From NCBI RefSeq assembly GCF_900178005.1, contig NZ_FXBS01000002.1:151603-211614 (forward strand): a stretch of 60,012 bases of DNA. The letters are read 5' to 3'. The notes below the pieces were generated by a model, which searched no databases, was not told where the DNA came from, and was given only the letters and a program-made list of their open reading frames with translations. This DNA comes from Tuberibacillus sp. Marseille-P3662 (GTDB taxonomy: Bacteria; Bacillota; Bacilli; Bacillales; Sporolactobacillaceae). This document shows positions 30,926 to 42,164 of the stretch, one piece after another. The first letter of the stretch is position 1, and each line of letters begins with the position of its first letter. Both the position numbers and the translations under genes were made by a program.

Positions 30926-33900
30926 TTAACTTTCTTGATTGACCAGATCACCAGTATCAATCATATCCATGTCCTCAGCTGATTCATCAGCTTTATCTGT
31001 ACCGATCTGTCGATACCTTGAAATTCCCGTTCCGGCAGGTATCAGTTTACCTATAATCACATTCTCTTTCAAACCAAGCAATTCATCTCGCTTACCTTTA
31101 ATAGCGGCATCCGTAAGAACACGGGTGGTCTCTTGGAAAGATGCGGCTGATAAGAAAGACTCAGTTTCAAGTGAAGCTTTGGTAATTCCGAGAAGGACCG
31201 GACGTCCTGTCGCCGGTTCACCGCTGTTAAGAAGGACATCCTTATTAACACCCTTGAAAGCATGAATATCAACAAGAGTACCAGGAAGAACATCCGTATC
31301 TCCAGCTTCGACTACACGGATCTTACGAATCATTTGACGGACCATCACTTCAACGTGTTTGTCGCCAATTTCAACCCCTTGCATCCGATAAACTTTTTGA
31401 ACTTCAGCTAACAAATAATCTTGAACCGCTTGTAGGCCTGAAACTTCTAGTAAATCTTTAGGGTCTACAGATCCTTCTGTCAAGACTTGACCTGCTTCAA
31501 CCTTATCACCTTCGGCCACTTTCATTCGGGCACTAAGCGAAATATCATAAGATTTAGATTCAAGGTCATTTTCAACAACAATCTCACGTTTATCACGAAG
31601 TTCGTTAATGCTCTTTATGTGACCCTCAATTTCTGTAATCGGTGCTTGACCTTTTGGATTACGAGCTTCGAACAGCTCCTGAATACGCGGCAGACCTTGA
31701 GTAATATCGTCTCCAGCAACACCGCCAGTATGGAATGTCCGCATTGTCAATTGTGTACCTGGCTCACCGATGGATTGAGCAGCGATAATTCCAACAGCTT
31801 CACCAACCTCAACTTCTACGCCGGTCGCAAGGTTGCGGCCATAACACTTCTTACAGACACCATGTTGGGTTTCACACATAAAGACAGAGCGAATTGTAAC
31901 TTCATTGACACCAGCTTCAACAATTGTATTAGCCTGGTCTTCTGTCACAACGTCGTCCTTTTGAGCCAGAATCTCGCCTGTTTCTGGATGTGTAACATCT
32001 TGATAAATCGTACGACCAACCAATCGGTCATATAAACCTTCAATTTCTTCTTTACCATCGTCAATAGCACTAACAACAAGGCCACGGTCAGTTCCACAGT
32101 CATCTTCACGCACAATAACATCTTGAGCAACATCAACCAACCGACGAGTAAGATAGCCAGAGTCAGCCGTCTTAAGCGCTGTATCGGCAAGACCTTTACG
32201 TGCACCGTGTGTTGAAATAAAGTATTCTAATACCGTTAGACCTTCACGGAAACTTGACTGGATCGGCAATTCAATAATGCGACCAGATGGATTAGCCATT
32301 AGGCCACGCATGCCAGCAAGTTGGGTAAAGTTTGATGCGTTACCACGAGCACCTGAATCCTGCATCATGAAAATAGGATTGGTTTTATCCAAGGAATGCA
32401 TTAGTTTATCTTGGATCGTATCTTTAGCCCCACTCCAAATCGATATAACCCGCTCGTAGCGTTCATCTTCTGTAATCAAACCTCGTCTAAACTGCTTAAG
32501 AACATTGTTGACATTTTCTTCCGCTTGATCCAGTATTTCTTGTTTTTCAGGTAAGACAACAATATCATCGACACCGATTGTGATACCCGCTTTTGTCGAG
32601 TAATAGAAGCCTAGGTCTTTCATCCGGTCTAGCATCCTTGATGTTTCCGTCACTTTAAACCGTTTGAAAACTTCCGCGATGATATCACCAAGAATACCTT
32701 TCTTAAACGGTGGTATTTCTTCGCGACTCGCAATGTCATCCTCAATATTTGAACCTTTATCAATAAAGAATTTATCCGGTGTTGCAATCTCTAAATTCTC
32801 CTGAGTTGGCTCATTAATGTATGGAAATGACTCTGGCAACATGTTATTAAAGATCAATTTACCTATTGTGGTCACCAAATACTTGTCATTCTGTTCAGCA
32901 GTAAATGTCGCATTATTAACCGAACGAGCCGGTACTGCCACTCGTGTATGCAAATGCGCATAGCCATTTTGGTAGGCCATAAATGCTTCGTCAGCATTTT
33001 TAAATGTTTTTCCTTCACCAACAGCGCCCTTACGCTCAAGTGTTAGATAATAATTACCTAATACCATGTCCTGTGACGGTGTAACAACCGGTTTCCCGTC
33101 TTTTGGATTTAAAATATTTTGCGCTGCCAGCATTAAAATACGCGCTTCAGCTTGGGCTTCTGCAGAAAGCGGAACGTGAACAGCCATTTGGTCACCGTCA
33201 AAGTCGGCGTTGTATGCAGTGCATACAAGCGGATGCAAACGAATGGCTCGCCCTTCCACAAGAATAGGTTCAAATGCTTGAATACCCAATCTGTGTAAAG
33301 TTGGCGCACGGTTTAACAGAACCGGATGTTCCTTAATGACTTCTTCAAGTACACCCCATACATCGGGATGAACTTTTTCAACCTTCCGTTTTGCGCTCTT
33401 AATATTATGAGCAACGCCTTTATTAACTAATTCTTTCATTACAAATGGTTTGAACAGTTCCAATGCCATTTCCTTAGGCAAGCCACATTGATACATTTCA
33501 AGACTAGGACCTACAACAATAACAGAACGTCCAGAATAGTCAACACGTTTACCAAGGAGGTTCTGACGGAAACGTCCTTGTTTACCTTTAAGCATGTGTG
33601 ATAAAGACTTCAATGGACGGTTTCCCGGACCAGTTACCGGGCGACCGCGACGGCCATTATCAATTAAAGCGTCAACTGATTCTTGAAGCATACGCTTCTC
33701 GTTTTGAACAATAATGCTAGGTGCACCTAAGTCTAACAATCGTTTCAAACGATTGTTTCTGTTAATAACACGTCGGTATAAATCATTCAAATCAGACGTT
33801 GCAAACCGTCCTCCGTCAAGCTGAACCATCGGACGAAGCTCCGGCGGGATAATCGGTAACACTTCAAGGATCATCCATGATGGATCATTATCAGAGTGTC

Positions 33901-34549
33901 TAAATGACTCAAGCACTTCCAAGCGTTTAATAGCCCGTGTACGGCGCTGTCCTTGAGCAGTCTTTAACTCTTCTTTTAAGACAGCAACATCCTGATCCAT
34001 GTCAAGGTCTTGTAAGAGTTTTTTGATAGCCTCAGCACCCATATCAGCTTTAAAGGTTTTACCGTATTTATCGCGATAATTACGGTATTCCTTCTCTGAC
34101 AGTAGTTGTTTTTTCTCTAACGGTGTATCACCAGGCTCAGTTACCGCATATGAAGCAAAATAAATAACCTCTTCTAAAGCCCGTGGCGACATGTCGAGCA
34201 AAAGACCCATACGACTTGGAATACCTTTAAAATACCAAATATGAGAAACGGGGGCAGCCAACTCAATATGCCCCATACGTTCTCTTCGAACTTTGGCACG
34301 AGTGACCTCAACGCCGCAGCGGTCACAAACAACGCCTTTATAACGGACACGTTTATATTTCCCACAATGACATTCCCAGTCCTTTTGCGGGCCAAATATC
34401 CGCTCACAAAACAAACCGTCTTTTTCCGGTTTCAGTGTTCGATAATTGATCGTCTCAGGTTTTTTAACTTCACCACGAGACCACGACCGAATTTTATTCG
34501 GTGATGATAGACCGATTTTCATATACTCAAATTTATTAACATCTAACAA
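30926..34549 (-). CDS. rpoC: RNA polymerase beta' subunit
   Basis: This 1207-aa catalytic subunit has the N-terminal zinc finger ([19 protein letters not shown], near residues 60-78), the active-site motif [14 protein letters not shown] with three metal-binding Asp, and a second zinc site (around [13 protein letters not shown]). The Firmicute form lacks the large E. coli insertion. It begins [17 protein letters not shown], 53 nt after rpoB. Confidence 0.99.
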   Translation of the reverse strand: MLDVNKFEYMKIGLSSPNKIRSWSRGEVKKPETINYRTLKPEKDGLFCERIFGPQKDWECHCGKYKRVRYKGVVCDRCGVEVTRAKVRRERMGHIELAAPVSHIWYFKGIPSRMGLLLDMSPRALEEVIYFASYAVTEPGDTPLEKKQLLSEKEYRNYRDKYGKTFKADMGAEAIKKLLQDLDMDQDVAVLKEELKTAQGQRRTRAIKRLEVLESFRHSDNDPSWMILEVLPIIPPELRPMVQLDGGRFATSDLNDLYRRVINRNNRLKRLLDLGAPSIIVQNEKRMLQESVDALIDNGRRGRPVTGPGNRPLKSLSHMLKGKQGRFRQNLLGKRVDYSGRSVIVVGPSLEMYQCGLPKEMALELFKPFVMKELVNKGVAHNIKSAKRKVEKVHPDVWGVLEEVIKEHPVLLNRAPTLHRLGIQAFEPILVEGRAIRLHPLVCTAYNADFDGDQMAVHVPLSAEAQAEARILMLAAQNILNPKDGKPVVTPSQDMVLGNYYLTLERKGAVGEGKTFKNADEAFMAYQNGYAHLHTRVAVPARSVNNATFTAEQNDKYLVTTIGKLIFNNMLPESFPYINEPTQENLEIATPDKFFIDKGSNIEDDIASREEIPPFKKGILGDIIAEVFKRFKVTETSRMLDRMKDLGFYYSTKAGITIGVDDIVVLPEKQEILDQAEENVNNVLKQFRRGLITEDERYERVISIWSGAKDTIQDKLMHSLDKTNPIFMMQDSGARGNASNFTQLAGMRGLMANPSGRIIELPIQSSFREGLTVLEYFISTHGARKGLADTALKTADSGYLTRRLVDVAQDVIVREDDCGTDRGLVVSAIDDGKEEIEGLYDRLVGRTIYQDVTHPETGEILAQKDDVVTEDQANTIVEAGVNEVTIRSVFMCETQHGVCKKCYGRNLATGVEVEVGEAVGIIAAQSIGEPGTQLTMRTFHTGGVAGDDITQGLPRIQELFEARNPKGQAPITEIEGHIKSINELRDKREIVVENDLESKSYDISLSARMKVAEGDKVEAGQVLTEGSVDPKDLLEVSGLQAVQDYLLAEVQKVYRMQGVEIGDKHVEVMVRQMIRKIRVVEAGDTDVLPGTLVDIHAFKGVNKDVLLNSGEPATGRPVLLGITKASLETESFLSAASFQETTRVLTDAAIKGKRDELLGLKENVIIGKLIPAGTGISRYRQIGTDKADESAEDMDMIDTGDLVNQES

Positions 34550-34602
34550 GGGGGCAACCTCCCTTATAATTCGGTGTTATGCCTAGTATGAGCACACTCA
34601 AA

Positions 34603-37600
34603 CTAGGCATTAACATTCAGATTTTGACTCGACGTATCTTCTTCTTCCTCTTCAATGTCTCGTATATCGATCTCTTCTTCGTCACTGGTAAGAACTTTAA
34701 CATCCATTCCCAGACTTTGAAGTTCTTTAATCAAGACTTTAAATGATTCCGGAACGCCAGGATCAGGGATGTTTTCACCTTTAACAATGGATTCATAAGC
34801 CTGAACACGCCCGACAACATCATCCGACTTAACGGTCAGAATTTCTTGTAATGTAAAGGCAGCACCGTAAGCTTCCAGTGCCCAAACTTCCATTTCACCA
34901 AAACGTTGACCACCAAATTGGGCTTTACCACCCAACGGCTGTTGCGTAACCAGTGAATAAGGTCCCGTTGAACGAGCATGCAATTTGTCATCAACCATGT
35001 GCGCTAATTTAATCATATACATAACGCCTACAGAGACACGGTTATCAAAGGGTTCTCCAGTTCGGCCATCATATAAAACAGTCTTTCCATCTCGTGGGAG
35101 ACCTGCTTCTTCAAGCGTTCCCCACACATCTTCTTCTCGCGCACCGTCAAAGACTGGTGTCGCAACGTGAATACCCAGTTGCTTAGCTGCCATTCCAAGG
35201 TGTAGTTCCAAAACTTGACCAATGTTCATTCGTGATGGAACCCCTAATGGATTCAACATAAGATCAATGGGTGAACCATCTGGCAAATACGGCATATCCT
35301 CTTCAGGAAGGATGCGGGAAATAACACCTTTGTTACCGTGGCGACCCGCCATCTTGTCCCCTTCTGAGATCTTCCGTTTCTGAACAATATAAACGCGAAC
35401 GAGATGATTAACACCTGGTGAGAGCTCATCGCCGTCTTCACGATTGAAAATCTTCACATCATGGACAATGCCATCGCCACCGTGTGGTACTCTTAATGAT
35501 GTATCGCGGACTTCTCTAGCCTTTTCACCAAAAATAGCATGCAACAATCGCTCTTCAGCTGTAAGTTCAGTAACCCCTTTTGGTGTTACTTTACCAACAA
35601 GAATATCGCCGTCTTTTACCTCAGCACCAACGCGAATAATCCCGCGTTCATCAAGATCTTTAAGTGCATCTTCACCCACGTTCGGAATATCACGAGTGAT
35701 TTCTTCCGGTCCAAGTTTCGTATCACGCGCTTCTGATTCGTATTCCTCAATATGAATAGATGTGTAGACATCATCTTTAACCATACGTTCACTCATAATA
35801 ATGGCATCTTCATAGTTATAGCCTTCCCAAGTCATGAAAGCAACAACTGCGTTGCGCCCTAAAGCAAGTTCACCTTGCTCCATTGATGGGCCATCGACAA
35901 GCAGCTCACCTTTGGCTACGATATCGTCTCTACTAACAATCGGCCGCTGATTATAACAAGTGCCTTGGTTTGAGCGTTCATATTTTTGGAGTTTATAAGT
36001 TACTATATCGCCTTCGACTTTTTTGCCGTCAACTTCATCTATCGTCCGAATTTTGATAGCTTCAGATGTGACATCTTCAACACGACCTTGATATTTCGCA
36101 CGAATAGCAGAACCTGAGTCTTGAGCCGATACATATTCCATCCCTGTACCAACGGTTGGTGCCTCAGGGAACAACAACGGTACCGCTTGACGTTGCATGT
36201 TTGCCCCCATTAAAGCCCGGTTTGAGTCATCATTTTCAAGAAACGGAATACAAGCTGTCGCTGCAGATACCACTTGTTTTGGCGATACGTCCATATAATC
36301 AACGCGATCTTGTTTGACAACAGTGTTTTCTTCCCGGAAGCGGGCAATAACCTCATCATCAACAAACGAACCATCATCATCTAATTTCGCATTGGCTTGA
36401 GCAATAACATAGTTATCTTGTTCATCTGCTGTTAAATAGTCAATTTGATCCGTAACCTTATCTGTCTCAGGATCGACTCTTCGATATGGCGTTTCTATGA
36501 AACCAAATTTATTAACCTTCCCATAGCTTGATAACGAGTTAATCAAGCCAATGTTTGGACCCTCTGGAGTCTCAATGGGACACATACGTCCATAGTGTGA
36601 ATAGTGAACGTCACGAACTTCAAAGCCAGCCCGTTCACGCGTCAATCCACCTGGCCCTAGAGCTGATAAACGGCGTTTATTTGTCAATTCAGCTAGCGGA
36701 TTCGTTTGATCCATAAATTGCGATAACTGCGAGCTACCAAAGAACTCTTTAATTGATGCAATGACAGGCCGAATATTAATCAATGCCTGTGGCGTAATTG
36801 AGCTCGTATCTTGAATGGACATTCTTTCACGAATAACACGCTCCATTCGTGAAAGGCCGATTCTAAATTGGTTTTGCAGCAATTCACCAACAGATCTGAT
36901 ACGCCGGTTGCCTAAATGGTCGATATCATCTGTATTACCAACACCATGCATCAGATTAAAGAAGTAATTGACTGATGAAATGATATCAGCTGGTGTTATA
37001 TTTTTGACAACATCATTCGATTCAGCGTTATCATCTGATTGAGCATTACTCATTACATTAATGACTTTCTCATCTTCGCCTTCTAATGGAGAATAGATTT
37101 TAATGCTTTGCAAAGTAATCTCTTGGCCCTCAATGACACCAGCAGCCGGTGTATAGGTTTGATAGCCGAGTTTCTTCTCAATAGTTGGCAACAATCGATC
37201 TAATGTCCGGCGATCAAGCAGTGTGCCTTCATCAGCGACAACTTCGCCGGTCTCAGGATCGACAAGTTTTTCAGCTAATCGTTGATTAAATAGACGATTT
37301 TTTATGTGTAGTTTTTTATTAACTTTGTAACGCCCCACCTTGGCTAAATCATAGCGCTTGGGGTCAAAAAACCTTGTTTGTAATAGACTTTTTGCATTTT
37401 CCACCGTAGGGGGTTCGCCAGGACGAAGGCGTTCATAGATTTCAATTAATGCCTTCTCAGTACCTTCCGTATTGTCCTTTTCAAGCGAATTACGAATGTA
37501 CTCATCATCGCCTAACAAATCAATAATTTCTTGATCAGTACTGAATCCTAAAGCCCGTAGCAAAACCGTAATCGGTAACTTTCTTGTTCGATCAATCCGA

Positions 37601-38145
37601 ACGTATGCAATATCTTTAGCGTCGGTTTCGAATTCCAACCAAGCTCCACGGTTAGGGATAACGGTTGCTGTGTAGCCCTTCTTCCCGTGTTTGTCAAACT
37701 TATGATTATAGTAGACACTTGGTGAACGAACCAATTGAGATACAATAACACGTTCAGCCCCATTGATAATAAATGTCCCTGATTCCGTCATTAACGGGAA
37801 GTCACCCATAAAAACTTCCTGCTCTTTAACTTCACCAGTGTCTTTATTAATCAGACGCACTTTGACACGTAAAGGAGCGGAGTAAGTCACATCTCGTTCT
37901 TTTGCGTCCTCAACTGAATACTTTGGATCATCCAAAGAATAGTCAATAAACTCCAAGACTAAATTGCCTGTGAAATCCTCAACGGGTGAAATATCCTGAA
38001 ACATTTCACGGATCCCCTCATCTAAAAACCACTGATACGAGGCCGTCTGAATTTCAATTAAGTTTGGCAGTTCCAGCACTTCATTGATGCGAGCATAGCT
38101 TCTGCGTTGGCGGTGGCGTCCATATTGCACAAGTTGACCTGTCAA
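34603..38145 (-). CDS. rpoB: RNA polymerase beta subunit
   Basis: This 1180-aa subunit has all main beta regions, including rifampicin cluster I ([20 protein letters not shown]). At the classical rifampicin residue (E. coli His526, B. subtilis His482) the codon is AAT: Asn489 here. The other cluster residues (Asp516 and Ser531 equivalents) are normal. The start is TTG at 38145 ([13 protein letters not shown]), as in B. subtilis, with GAGGGG 8 nt upstream; the GTG three codons earlier overlaps that site. The acidic C-terminus ([11 protein letters not shown]) is typical. A promoter and leader hairpin lie upstream. Confidence 0.99.
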   Translation of the reverse strand: MTGQLVQYGRHRQRRSYARINEVLELPNLIEIQTASYQWFLDEGIREMFQDISPVEDFTGNLVLEFIDYSLDDPKYSVEDAKERDVTYSAPLRVKVRLINKDTGEVKEQEVFMGDFPLMTESGTFIINGAERVIVSQLVRSPSVYYNHKFDKHGKKGYTATVIPNRGAWLEFETDAKDIAYVRIDRTRKLPITVLLRALGFSTDQEIIDLLGDDEYIRNSLEKDNTEGTEKALIEIYERLRPGEPPTVENAKSLLQTRFFDPKRYDLAKVGRYKVNKKLHIKNRLFNQRLAEKLVDPETGEVVADEGTLLDRRTLDRLLPTIEKKLGYQTYTPAAGVIEGQEITLQSIKIYSPLEGEDEKVINVMSNAQSDDNAESNDVVKNITPADIISSVNYFFNLMHGVGNTDDIDHLGNRRIRSVGELLQNQFRIGLSRMERVIRERMSIQDTSSITPQALINIRPVIASIKEFFGSSQLSQFMDQTNPLAELTNKRRLSALGPGGLTRERAGFEVRDVHYSHYGRMCPIETPEGPNIGLINSLSSYGKVNKFGFIETPYRRVDPETDKVTDQIDYLTADEQDNYVIAQANAKLDDDGSFVDDEVIARFREENTVVKQDRVDYMDVSPKQVVSAATACIPFLENDDSNRALMGANMQRQAVPLLFPEAPTVGTGMEYVSAQDSGSAIRAKYQGRVEDVTSEAIKIRTIDEVDGKKVEGDIVTYKLQKYERSNQGTCYNQRPIVSRDDIVAKGELLVDGPSMEQGELALGRNAVVAFMTWEGYNYEDAIIMSERMVKDDVYTSIHIEEYESEARDTKLGPEEITRDIPNVGEDALKDLDERGIIRVGAEVKDGDILVGKVTPKGVTELTAEERLLHAIFGEKAREVRDTSLRVPHGGDGIVHDVKIFNREDGDELSPGVNHLVRVYIVQKRKISEGDKMAGRHGNKGVISRILPEEDMPYLPDGSPIDLMLNPLGVPSRMNIGQVLELHLGMAAKQLGIHVATPVFDGAREEDVWGTLEEAGLPRDGKTVLYDGRTGEPFDNRVSVGVMYMIKLAHMVDDKLHARSTGPYSLVTQQPLGGKAQFGGQRFGEMEVWALEAYGAAFTLQEILTVKSDDVVGRVQAYESIVKGENIPDPGVPESFKVLIKELQSLGMDVKVLTSDEEEIDIRDIEEEEEDTSSQNLNVNA

Positions 38146-38179
38146 CTGATTCACCCCTCAAATGATGCATATTGAAAAT

Positions 38180-38205
38180 CGGTAAACTTCATGGTATGTT
38201 TACCG
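38180..38205 (-). other. Hairpin in the rpoB leader
   Basis: CGGTAAAC and GTTTACCG form a perfect 8-bp stem around a 10-nt loop, about 35-60 nt before the rpoB start. It is followed by ATTTTC rather than a full T-run, so it may be a weak attenuator or just a stabilising structure. Confidence 0.55.
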
Positions 38206-38245
38206 TACAAAACATAAACAATGCATTTGATTAGTTTTTCCAATA

Positions 38246-38274
38246 GAATAAAAACCTATACATGTATAGTCAAA
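38246..38274 (-). promoter_or_regulatory. rpoB promoter with a palindrome in the spacer
   Basis: TTGACT (complement of 38269-38274) and TATTCT (complement of 38246-38251) are 17 bp apart. The perfect 14-bp palindrome CTATACATGTATAG (38257-38270) fills most of the spacer and touches the -35. A regulator site is possible; no known operator is recognised. Confidence 0.7.
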
Positions 38275-38304
38275 TGCTATTTTTATTGGCATTAAGATAT
38301 AATA

Positions 38305-38922
38305 TCACAGCAAGCTTTCACCGTCAATGATTCTTGCTCGAAAAATATAATAACCTTTTTCTTTTGTTACGGTCTCGACTTTGTTATAGATGGTTTTTAA
38401 TTTTTCTAATGCAGACGGCGCTCCTTGTTTCTTCTGAATAACGACCCACAAGTGTCCCCCGTTATTTAAGTAACGAGACGCATCTTCGAATATCTGATGC
38501 ACAACCTGTTTCCCTGCCCTGACAGGGGGATTGGTTACAATATCATCAAAACGCCCTTCCACATTTCGAAATAAATCACTAGGATGAATCTTGGCATTTG
38601 AAACATCATTCAGCCGTGCATTCTTTAGTGCCAACTGGATGGCTCTCTCATTAATATCGACCATCGTCATCGAAACAGACGGAAAATGCTTTCCTAAAGA
38701 AATACCAACCGGGCCATAACCACATCCCATGTCCAAAATAGAGCCTGAAGAACTTGTAGGAACAAAAGATTCTACTAAAACCTTGGTGCCAAAATCCACT
38801 GATTTCTTAGAAAAAACGCCAGCGTCAGTATAGAACGATAATGCATGGCCTAGCAAGTCTGCTGATATATATTCAGGATGACTTTCGGCGTTCGGATTCT
38901 TAGTATAGTAATGTTCCATCAT
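38305..38922 (-). CDS. ybxB: RsmC-type 16S rRNA (guanine-N2) methyltransferase family protein (YbxB)
   Basis: This 205-aa SAM-dependent methyltransferase has motif I DMGCGYGPVG and the NPP catalytic motif (TNPPVRAG), typical for guanine N2 methylation of rRNA (RsmC/RlmG class). The tail VIQKKQGAPSALEKL matches B. subtilis YbxB. The exact target is inferred. The ATG at 38922 begins MMEHYYTKNP; the next ATG at 38919 is equally possible, and the upstream GGGGC site is weak. It lies after the rplL terminator and before rpoB. Confidence 0.88.
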   Translation of the reverse strand: MMEHYYTKNPNAESHPEYISADLLGHALSFYTDAGVFSKKSVDFGTKVLVESFVPTSSSGSILDMGCGYGPVGISLGKHFPSVSMTMVDINERAIQLALKNARLNDVSNAKIHPSDLFRNVEGRFDDIVTNPPVRAGKQVVHQIFEDASRYLNNGGHLWVVIQKKQGAPSALEKLKTIYNKVETVTKEKGYYIFRARIIDGESLL

Positions 38923-38979
38923 TAATCCAGCCCCAATCGATACCCTAATTATATCCAAAGTGATGTTTTACTTTTATTA

Positions 38980-39014
38980 TTAAAAAGCCCGCACTATAAG
39001 GCGGGCTTTTTAAT
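38980..39014. terminator. Terminator after rplL
   Basis: Arms 38982-38992 and 39001-39011 (AAAAAGCCCGC/GCGGGCTTTTT) make a perfect 11-bp stem; both strands have a T-run. It separates rplJ-rplL from ybxB and rpoBC. Confidence 0.9.
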
Positions 39015-39023
39015 TGTTCAATT

Positions 39024-39389
39024 TTATTTCAACTCGACAGTTGCGCCAGTCTCTTCTAGTTGACCTTTCATTTCTTCAGCATCTTCTTTGGCTACGCCTT
39101 CCTTAAGCGGCTTTGGAAGATTGTCAGCAAGTTCTTTGGCATCTTTAAGGCCAAGACCTGTGATTTCGCGAACAACTTTGATGACTTTAATTTTTGAACT
39201 TCCGGCATCAGTAAGAACAACATCAAATTCTGTTTGTTCTTCTGCACCGCCGCCATCTTCACCGCCACCTTGTACTGCAACTGGGGCAGCAGCTGTAACA
39301 CCAAATTCTTCTTCAATGGCTTTAACCAAGTCGTTAAGTTCCAAAACAGACATTTCTTTTATCGCACTAATGATCTCTTCTTGACTCAT
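39024..39389 (-). CDS. rplL: 50S ribosomal protein L7/L12
   Basis: This 121-aa stalk protein has an N-terminal dimerisation domain, a Gly/Ala-rich hinge ([13 protein letters not shown], about residues 39-51) and the conserved C-terminal domain ([20 protein letters not shown]) that recruits translation GTPases. It follows rplJ by 28 nt. Confidence 0.98.
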   Translation of the reverse strand: MSQEEIISAIKEMSVLELNDLVKAIEEEFGVTAAAPVAVQGGGEDGGGAEEQTEFDVVLTDAGSSKIKVIKVVREITGLGLKDAKELADNLPKPLKEGVAKEDAEEMKGQLEETGATVELK

Positions 39390-39417
39390 GATTGATCCTC
39401 CTTATAATTTTAAATGA

Positions 39418-39915
39418 TTAAGCACTTTCTTCTTTCTGATCAGCAACAGCCTTAGATGCCAACGCAAAGTTGCGAATCGGCGCTTGCAATACGTTAAGCA
39501 ACATAGACAACAAACCTTCTTGAGAAGGAATCTCTGCCAATGCTTTGATTTGATCAAAATCAGCAATTGCACCTTCGACCACACCTGTCTTTATTTCTAG
39601 GTCTTGGTGCTCTTTGGAAAAGTTGTGAAGAATTTTCGCCGGGGCGACAACATCTTCATTACTGAAGGCAACCGCTGTTGGCCCAACAAAGTGTTCGTTC
39701 AATTCTGCGTATCCAGCATTATCAGCCGCACGACGCATCATAGTATTTTTATATACTTTGAAATCAACGCCTGCTTCACGAAGCTGCTTACGAAGTTCAG
39801 TAACTTCATCAACATCCAATCCGCGGTAGTCAACAATGACGGTTGAAATACTATTGTTCAACTTGCCGGTGATTTCTTCAACAACTTGCTTTTTGCTTTC
39901 AATTGCTTGACTCAT
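39418..39915 (-). CDS. rplJ: 50S ribosomal protein L10
   Basis: This 165-aa protein ([20 protein letters not shown]) is the base of the L7/L12 stalk. The ATG at 39915 has AGGAGGTGG 5 nt upstream; ten earlier in-frame codons lie in the leader. The L10-L12 complex is expected to regulate its own mRNA through the leader upstream. Confidence 0.97.
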   Translation of the reverse strand: MSQAIESKKQVVEEITGKLNNSISTVIVDYRGLDVDEVTELRKQLREAGVDFKVYKNTMMRRAADNAGYAELNEHFVGPTAVAFSNEDVVAPAKILHNFSKEHQDLEIKTGVVEGAIADFDQIKALAEIPSQEGLLSMLLNVLQAPIRNFALASKAVADQKEESA

Positions 39916-39957
39916 GGTTCCACCTCCTAGTACGTGATACCGCATCTTCCAGCATTA

Positions 39958-39990
39958 TTAAAAAACCTCCATGTCACGCAGACATGGAGG
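39958..39990 (-). terminator. Attenuator terminator in the rplJ leader
   Basis: A perfect 10-bp stem (arms 39966-39975 and 39981-39990, CCTCCATGTC/GACATGGAGG) with a 5-nt loop is followed by seven T on the minus strand. It lies 43 nt before the rplJ start and inside its transcript, so it is an attenuator in the L10 leader. Confidence 0.88.
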
Positions 39991-40121
39991 AATAGGCGTC
40001 ATTATCATTTCAAACACTTTGAGTGAATGCTATTCAGACCTATAATCACCTCGGTAGGACATTAAGCCGTTCATAGGCCCCTACTGTCTACGGTATCAAC
40101 CGATATTCAATTCAAAACCGG
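39991..40121 (-). promoter_or_regulatory. L10 leader RNA (L10-L12 binding region)
   Basis: The transcript between the rplJ promoter and the attenuator is about 130 nt long, with several short complementary segments, and matches the place and layout of the known Firmicute L10 leader. Free L10(L12)4 is expected to bind here and favour the terminator. Specific binding bases are not defined here. Confidence 0.7.
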
Positions 40122-40126
40122 ATACG

Positions 40127-40155
40127 ATTATATCTAATAAATCTCCGATTGTCAA
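40127..40155 (-). promoter_or_regulatory. rplJ-rplL promoter (perfect consensus)
   Basis: TTGACA (complement of 40150-40155) and TATAAT (complement of 40127-40132) with 17-bp spacing, immediately after the rplA stop. Confidence 0.92.
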
Positions 40156-40167
40156 ATCAAAAAAAAA

Positions 40168-40857
40168 TTAAGCAAATGGATTGTTAACTTTAATCCCAGG
40201 ACCCATTGTGGATGACACAGCAATATTTTTGACATATTTGCCTTTTGCAGCTGCCGGCTTAGCTTTGATAAGCGCATCAACTAATGCTTCAAAGTTTTCA
40301 GCAAGAGCCTTATCATCGAATGAGACCTTACCGATCGGCGCATGAACATTACCATCTTTACCAGCACGGTATTCAACCTTACCTGCTTTAACTTCTCCAA
40401 CAGCTTTAGTTACATCATTAGTTACTGTACCTGTCTTCGGGTTTGGCATAAGACCTTTTGGTCCAAGCACCCGACCAAGTTTACCAACTTCAGGCATCAT
40501 ATCAGGTGTAGCCACGACGACATCAAAATCAAACCAGCCTTGATTGACCTGATTGATCATGTCTTGATCACCAACGTAGTCAGCGCCAGCCTCTTCAGCT
40601 TCCTTCGCTTTTTCGCCTTTCGCAAAGACGAGAACCCTTTGGCTCTTACCAGTCCCATGCGGAAGGACGACAGCACCGCGTACTTGTTGGTCGTTTTTAC
40701 GTGTATCAACACCTAACCGGACAGCAACGTCGATGCTTTCGTCAAATTTAGCCGAAGCGGTTTTTTTAGCTAATTCAACAGCCTCATTGACGTCATATAT
40801 TTTAGTGCGGTCGATTTGACCTGTTGCTTCTTTAAGTCTTTTTCCTACTTTTGCCAT
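40168..40857 (-). CDS. rplA: 50S ribosomal protein L1
   Basis: This 229-aa protein forms the mobile L1 stalk that helps E-site tRNA leave. The family motif [21 protein letters not shown]-type segment is present near residue 125. L1 is also a translational repressor of its own mRNA in many bacteria; a motif shared with the rplK leader lies just upstream. Confidence 0.98.
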   Translation of the reverse strand: MAKVGKRLKEATGQIDRTKIYDVNEAVELAKKTASAKFDESIDVAVRLGVDTRKNDQQVRGAVVLPHGTGKSQRVLVFAKGEKAKEAEEAGADYVGDQDMINQVNQGWFDFDVVVATPDMMPEVGKLGRVLGPKGLMPNPKTGTVTNDVTKAVGEVKAGKVEYRAGKDGNVHAPIGKVSFDDKALAENFEALVDALIKAKPAAAKGKYVKNIAVSSTMGPGIKVNNPFA

Positions 40858-40875
40858 AGTCGTGTTCCTCCTTTT

Positions 40876-40905
40876 GTGGTTGTAACGGTTGTACCTCCCA
40901 CCTAC
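40876..40905 (-). promoter_or_regulatory. L1-like leader motif before rplA
   Basis: The minus strand carries GTGGGAGGTACAACCG followed by TTACAACCAC. A near copy lies before rplK (41469-41493). Both can fold with GTGG/CCAC outside, GGT or GGG against ACC or CCC inside, and an asymmetric internal loop. An L1 target is inferred. Confidence 0.5.
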
Positions 40906-40945
40906 TTACACAGAATGCACCAGTAGATGTAGCATCCTTAAATAA

Positions 40946-40970
40946 GGTTGCGAGACGATCCCCCGCAACC
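40946..40970 (-). other. Hairpin in the rplK-rplA gap
   Basis: GGTTGCG (complement of 40964-40970) pairs with CGCAACC (complement of 40946-40952) in a 7-bp stem with an 11-nt loop. It is followed by TTATTT, a weak T-run, so partial termination or RNA processing between rplK and rplA is possible. Confidence 0.5.
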
Positions 40971-41018
40971 ATAGAATTTCATTCATACTGGAACATCACA
41001 TCAACACAATAGACGCTA

Positions 41019-41444
41019 TTAGCCTTCTACGACGATACCCATGCTTCGCGCTGTTCCTTCAACCATACGTTCGGCTGCTTCAACGTCTGCAGCATTAAGG
41101 TCTGGAGCTTTTGTTTCTGCGATTTGGCGTACTTGATCACGAGAAACAGTAGCAACTTTATTACGGTTCGGCTCACCAGAACCCGATTCAATGCCTGCTT
41201 CTTTCTTTAGCAGAACCGCAGCTGGCGGAGTTTTTGTGATAAATGTAAATGAACGGTCTTCATATACCGTAATTTCTGCTGGGATAATCATACCTGCTTG
41301 TTCTTGGGTACGAGCATTAAATTCTTTACAAAATGCCATGATATTGATACCCGCTTGACCAAGGGCAGGACCTACCGGTGGCGCCGGATTGGCTTTTCCA
41401 GCAGGGATTTGCAATTTAACTACTTGAGAAACCTTTTTAGCCAC
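41019..41444 (-). CDS. rplK: 50S ribosomal protein L11
   Basis: This 141-aa protein begins at a GTG (41444; [20 protein letters not shown]) with AGGAGGTG 7-8 nt upstream. It has the proline-rich N-terminal domain ([17 protein letters not shown]) that touches EF-G, and an RNA-binding C-terminal domain. It is also the ribosome part that activates Rel during stringent response. Its own promoter lies upstream. Confidence 0.98.
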   Translation of the reverse strand: MAKKVSQVVKLQIPAGKANPAPPVGPALGQAGINIMAFCKEFNARTQEQAGMIIPAEITVYEDRSFTFITKTPPAAVLLKKEAGIESGSGEPNRNKVATVSRDQVRQIAETKAPDLNAADVEAAERMVEGTARSMGIVVEG

Positions 41445-41468
41445 GAGACACACCTCCTTAGTCCGTGA

Positions 41469-41493
41469 TGTGGTACGGGTTGTCCCTCCCACT
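41469..41493 (-). promoter_or_regulatory. L1-like leader motif before rplK
   Basis: GTGGGAGGGACAACCCG followed by TACCAC lies 24-50 nt before the rplK start; it is the partner of the copy before rplA. Presence before both genes of the pair suggests a shared autoregulator, most likely L1 (inference). Confidence 0.5.
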
Positions 41494-41545
41494 TAAAGCT
41501 TGCCTCATATTTTTCTAAAATGGGCAAACCATATCAAACATAAAA

Positions 41546-41574
41546 ATTATACAATCTCTGAATCAAGATTTCAA
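41546..41574 (-). promoter_or_regulatory. rplK-rplA promoter
   Basis: TTGAAA (complement of 41569-41574) and TATAAT (complement of 41546-41551) with a 17-bp spacer, just after the nusG stop. Confidence 0.8.
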
Positions 41575-41581
41575 GCCATTA

Positions 41582-42115
41582 TCAAATTTTTTCAATTTGG
41601 CCAAAGTCTAATTCGACCGGGGTCTCCCGACCAAACATATTAACATGAACTTTAACCTTTTCTTTTTCAGTATCAATTTCTTCAATTGTTCCAACAAAAT
41701 CAGCAAACGGACCTTCTTTGACCTGAACCTGTTCTTTAATCTCAAAATCAACGTCGGTTCTTTTTTCTTTAATCCCCATCTGCTTCAAAATAGCATCAAC
41801 TTCTTCGGGTAAAAGCGGGATGGGTTTAGAACCTGCGCCGGTTGACCCAACAAAACCTGTAACACCAGGTGTATTGCGAACAACATACCACGAGTCATCG
41901 GTCATAACCATTTCCGCAATAACATAACCCGGAAATACTTTTTTCATAGTCGACTTCTTTTTCCCATTTTTGATTTCCGTCTCTTCTTCAGTCGGCATCA
42001 ATATGCGGAATATTTTGTCGGTCATCCCCATGGACTCGACACGCTTTTCTAAGTTCGTTTTGACTTTATTTTCATAACCAGAGTAGGTGTGGACAACATA
42101 CCACTGTTTCTCCAT
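41582..42115 (-). CDS. nusG: Transcription termination/antitermination factor NusG
   Basis: This 177-aa protein has the NGN domain (WYVVHTYSGYENKVKTNLEK) that rides on RNA polymerase, and a C-terminal KOW domain (GPFADFVGTIEEID). In Bacillus it stimulates pausing and takes part in rRNA antitermination. It follows secE by 49 nt. Confidence 0.98.
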   Translation of the reverse strand: MEKQWYVVHTYSGYENKVKTNLEKRVESMGMTDKIFRILMPTEEETEIKNGKKKSTMKKVFPGYVIAEMVMTDDSWYVVRNTPGVTGFVGSTGAGSKPIPLLPEEVDAILKQMGIKEKRTDVDFEIKEQVQVKEGPFADFVGTIEEIDTEKEKVKVHVNMFGRETPVELDFGQIEKI

Positions 42116-42164
42116 TCAAATGTTCCTCCAGACTTTAACCACGCATTATCCAGTCTATATCATT

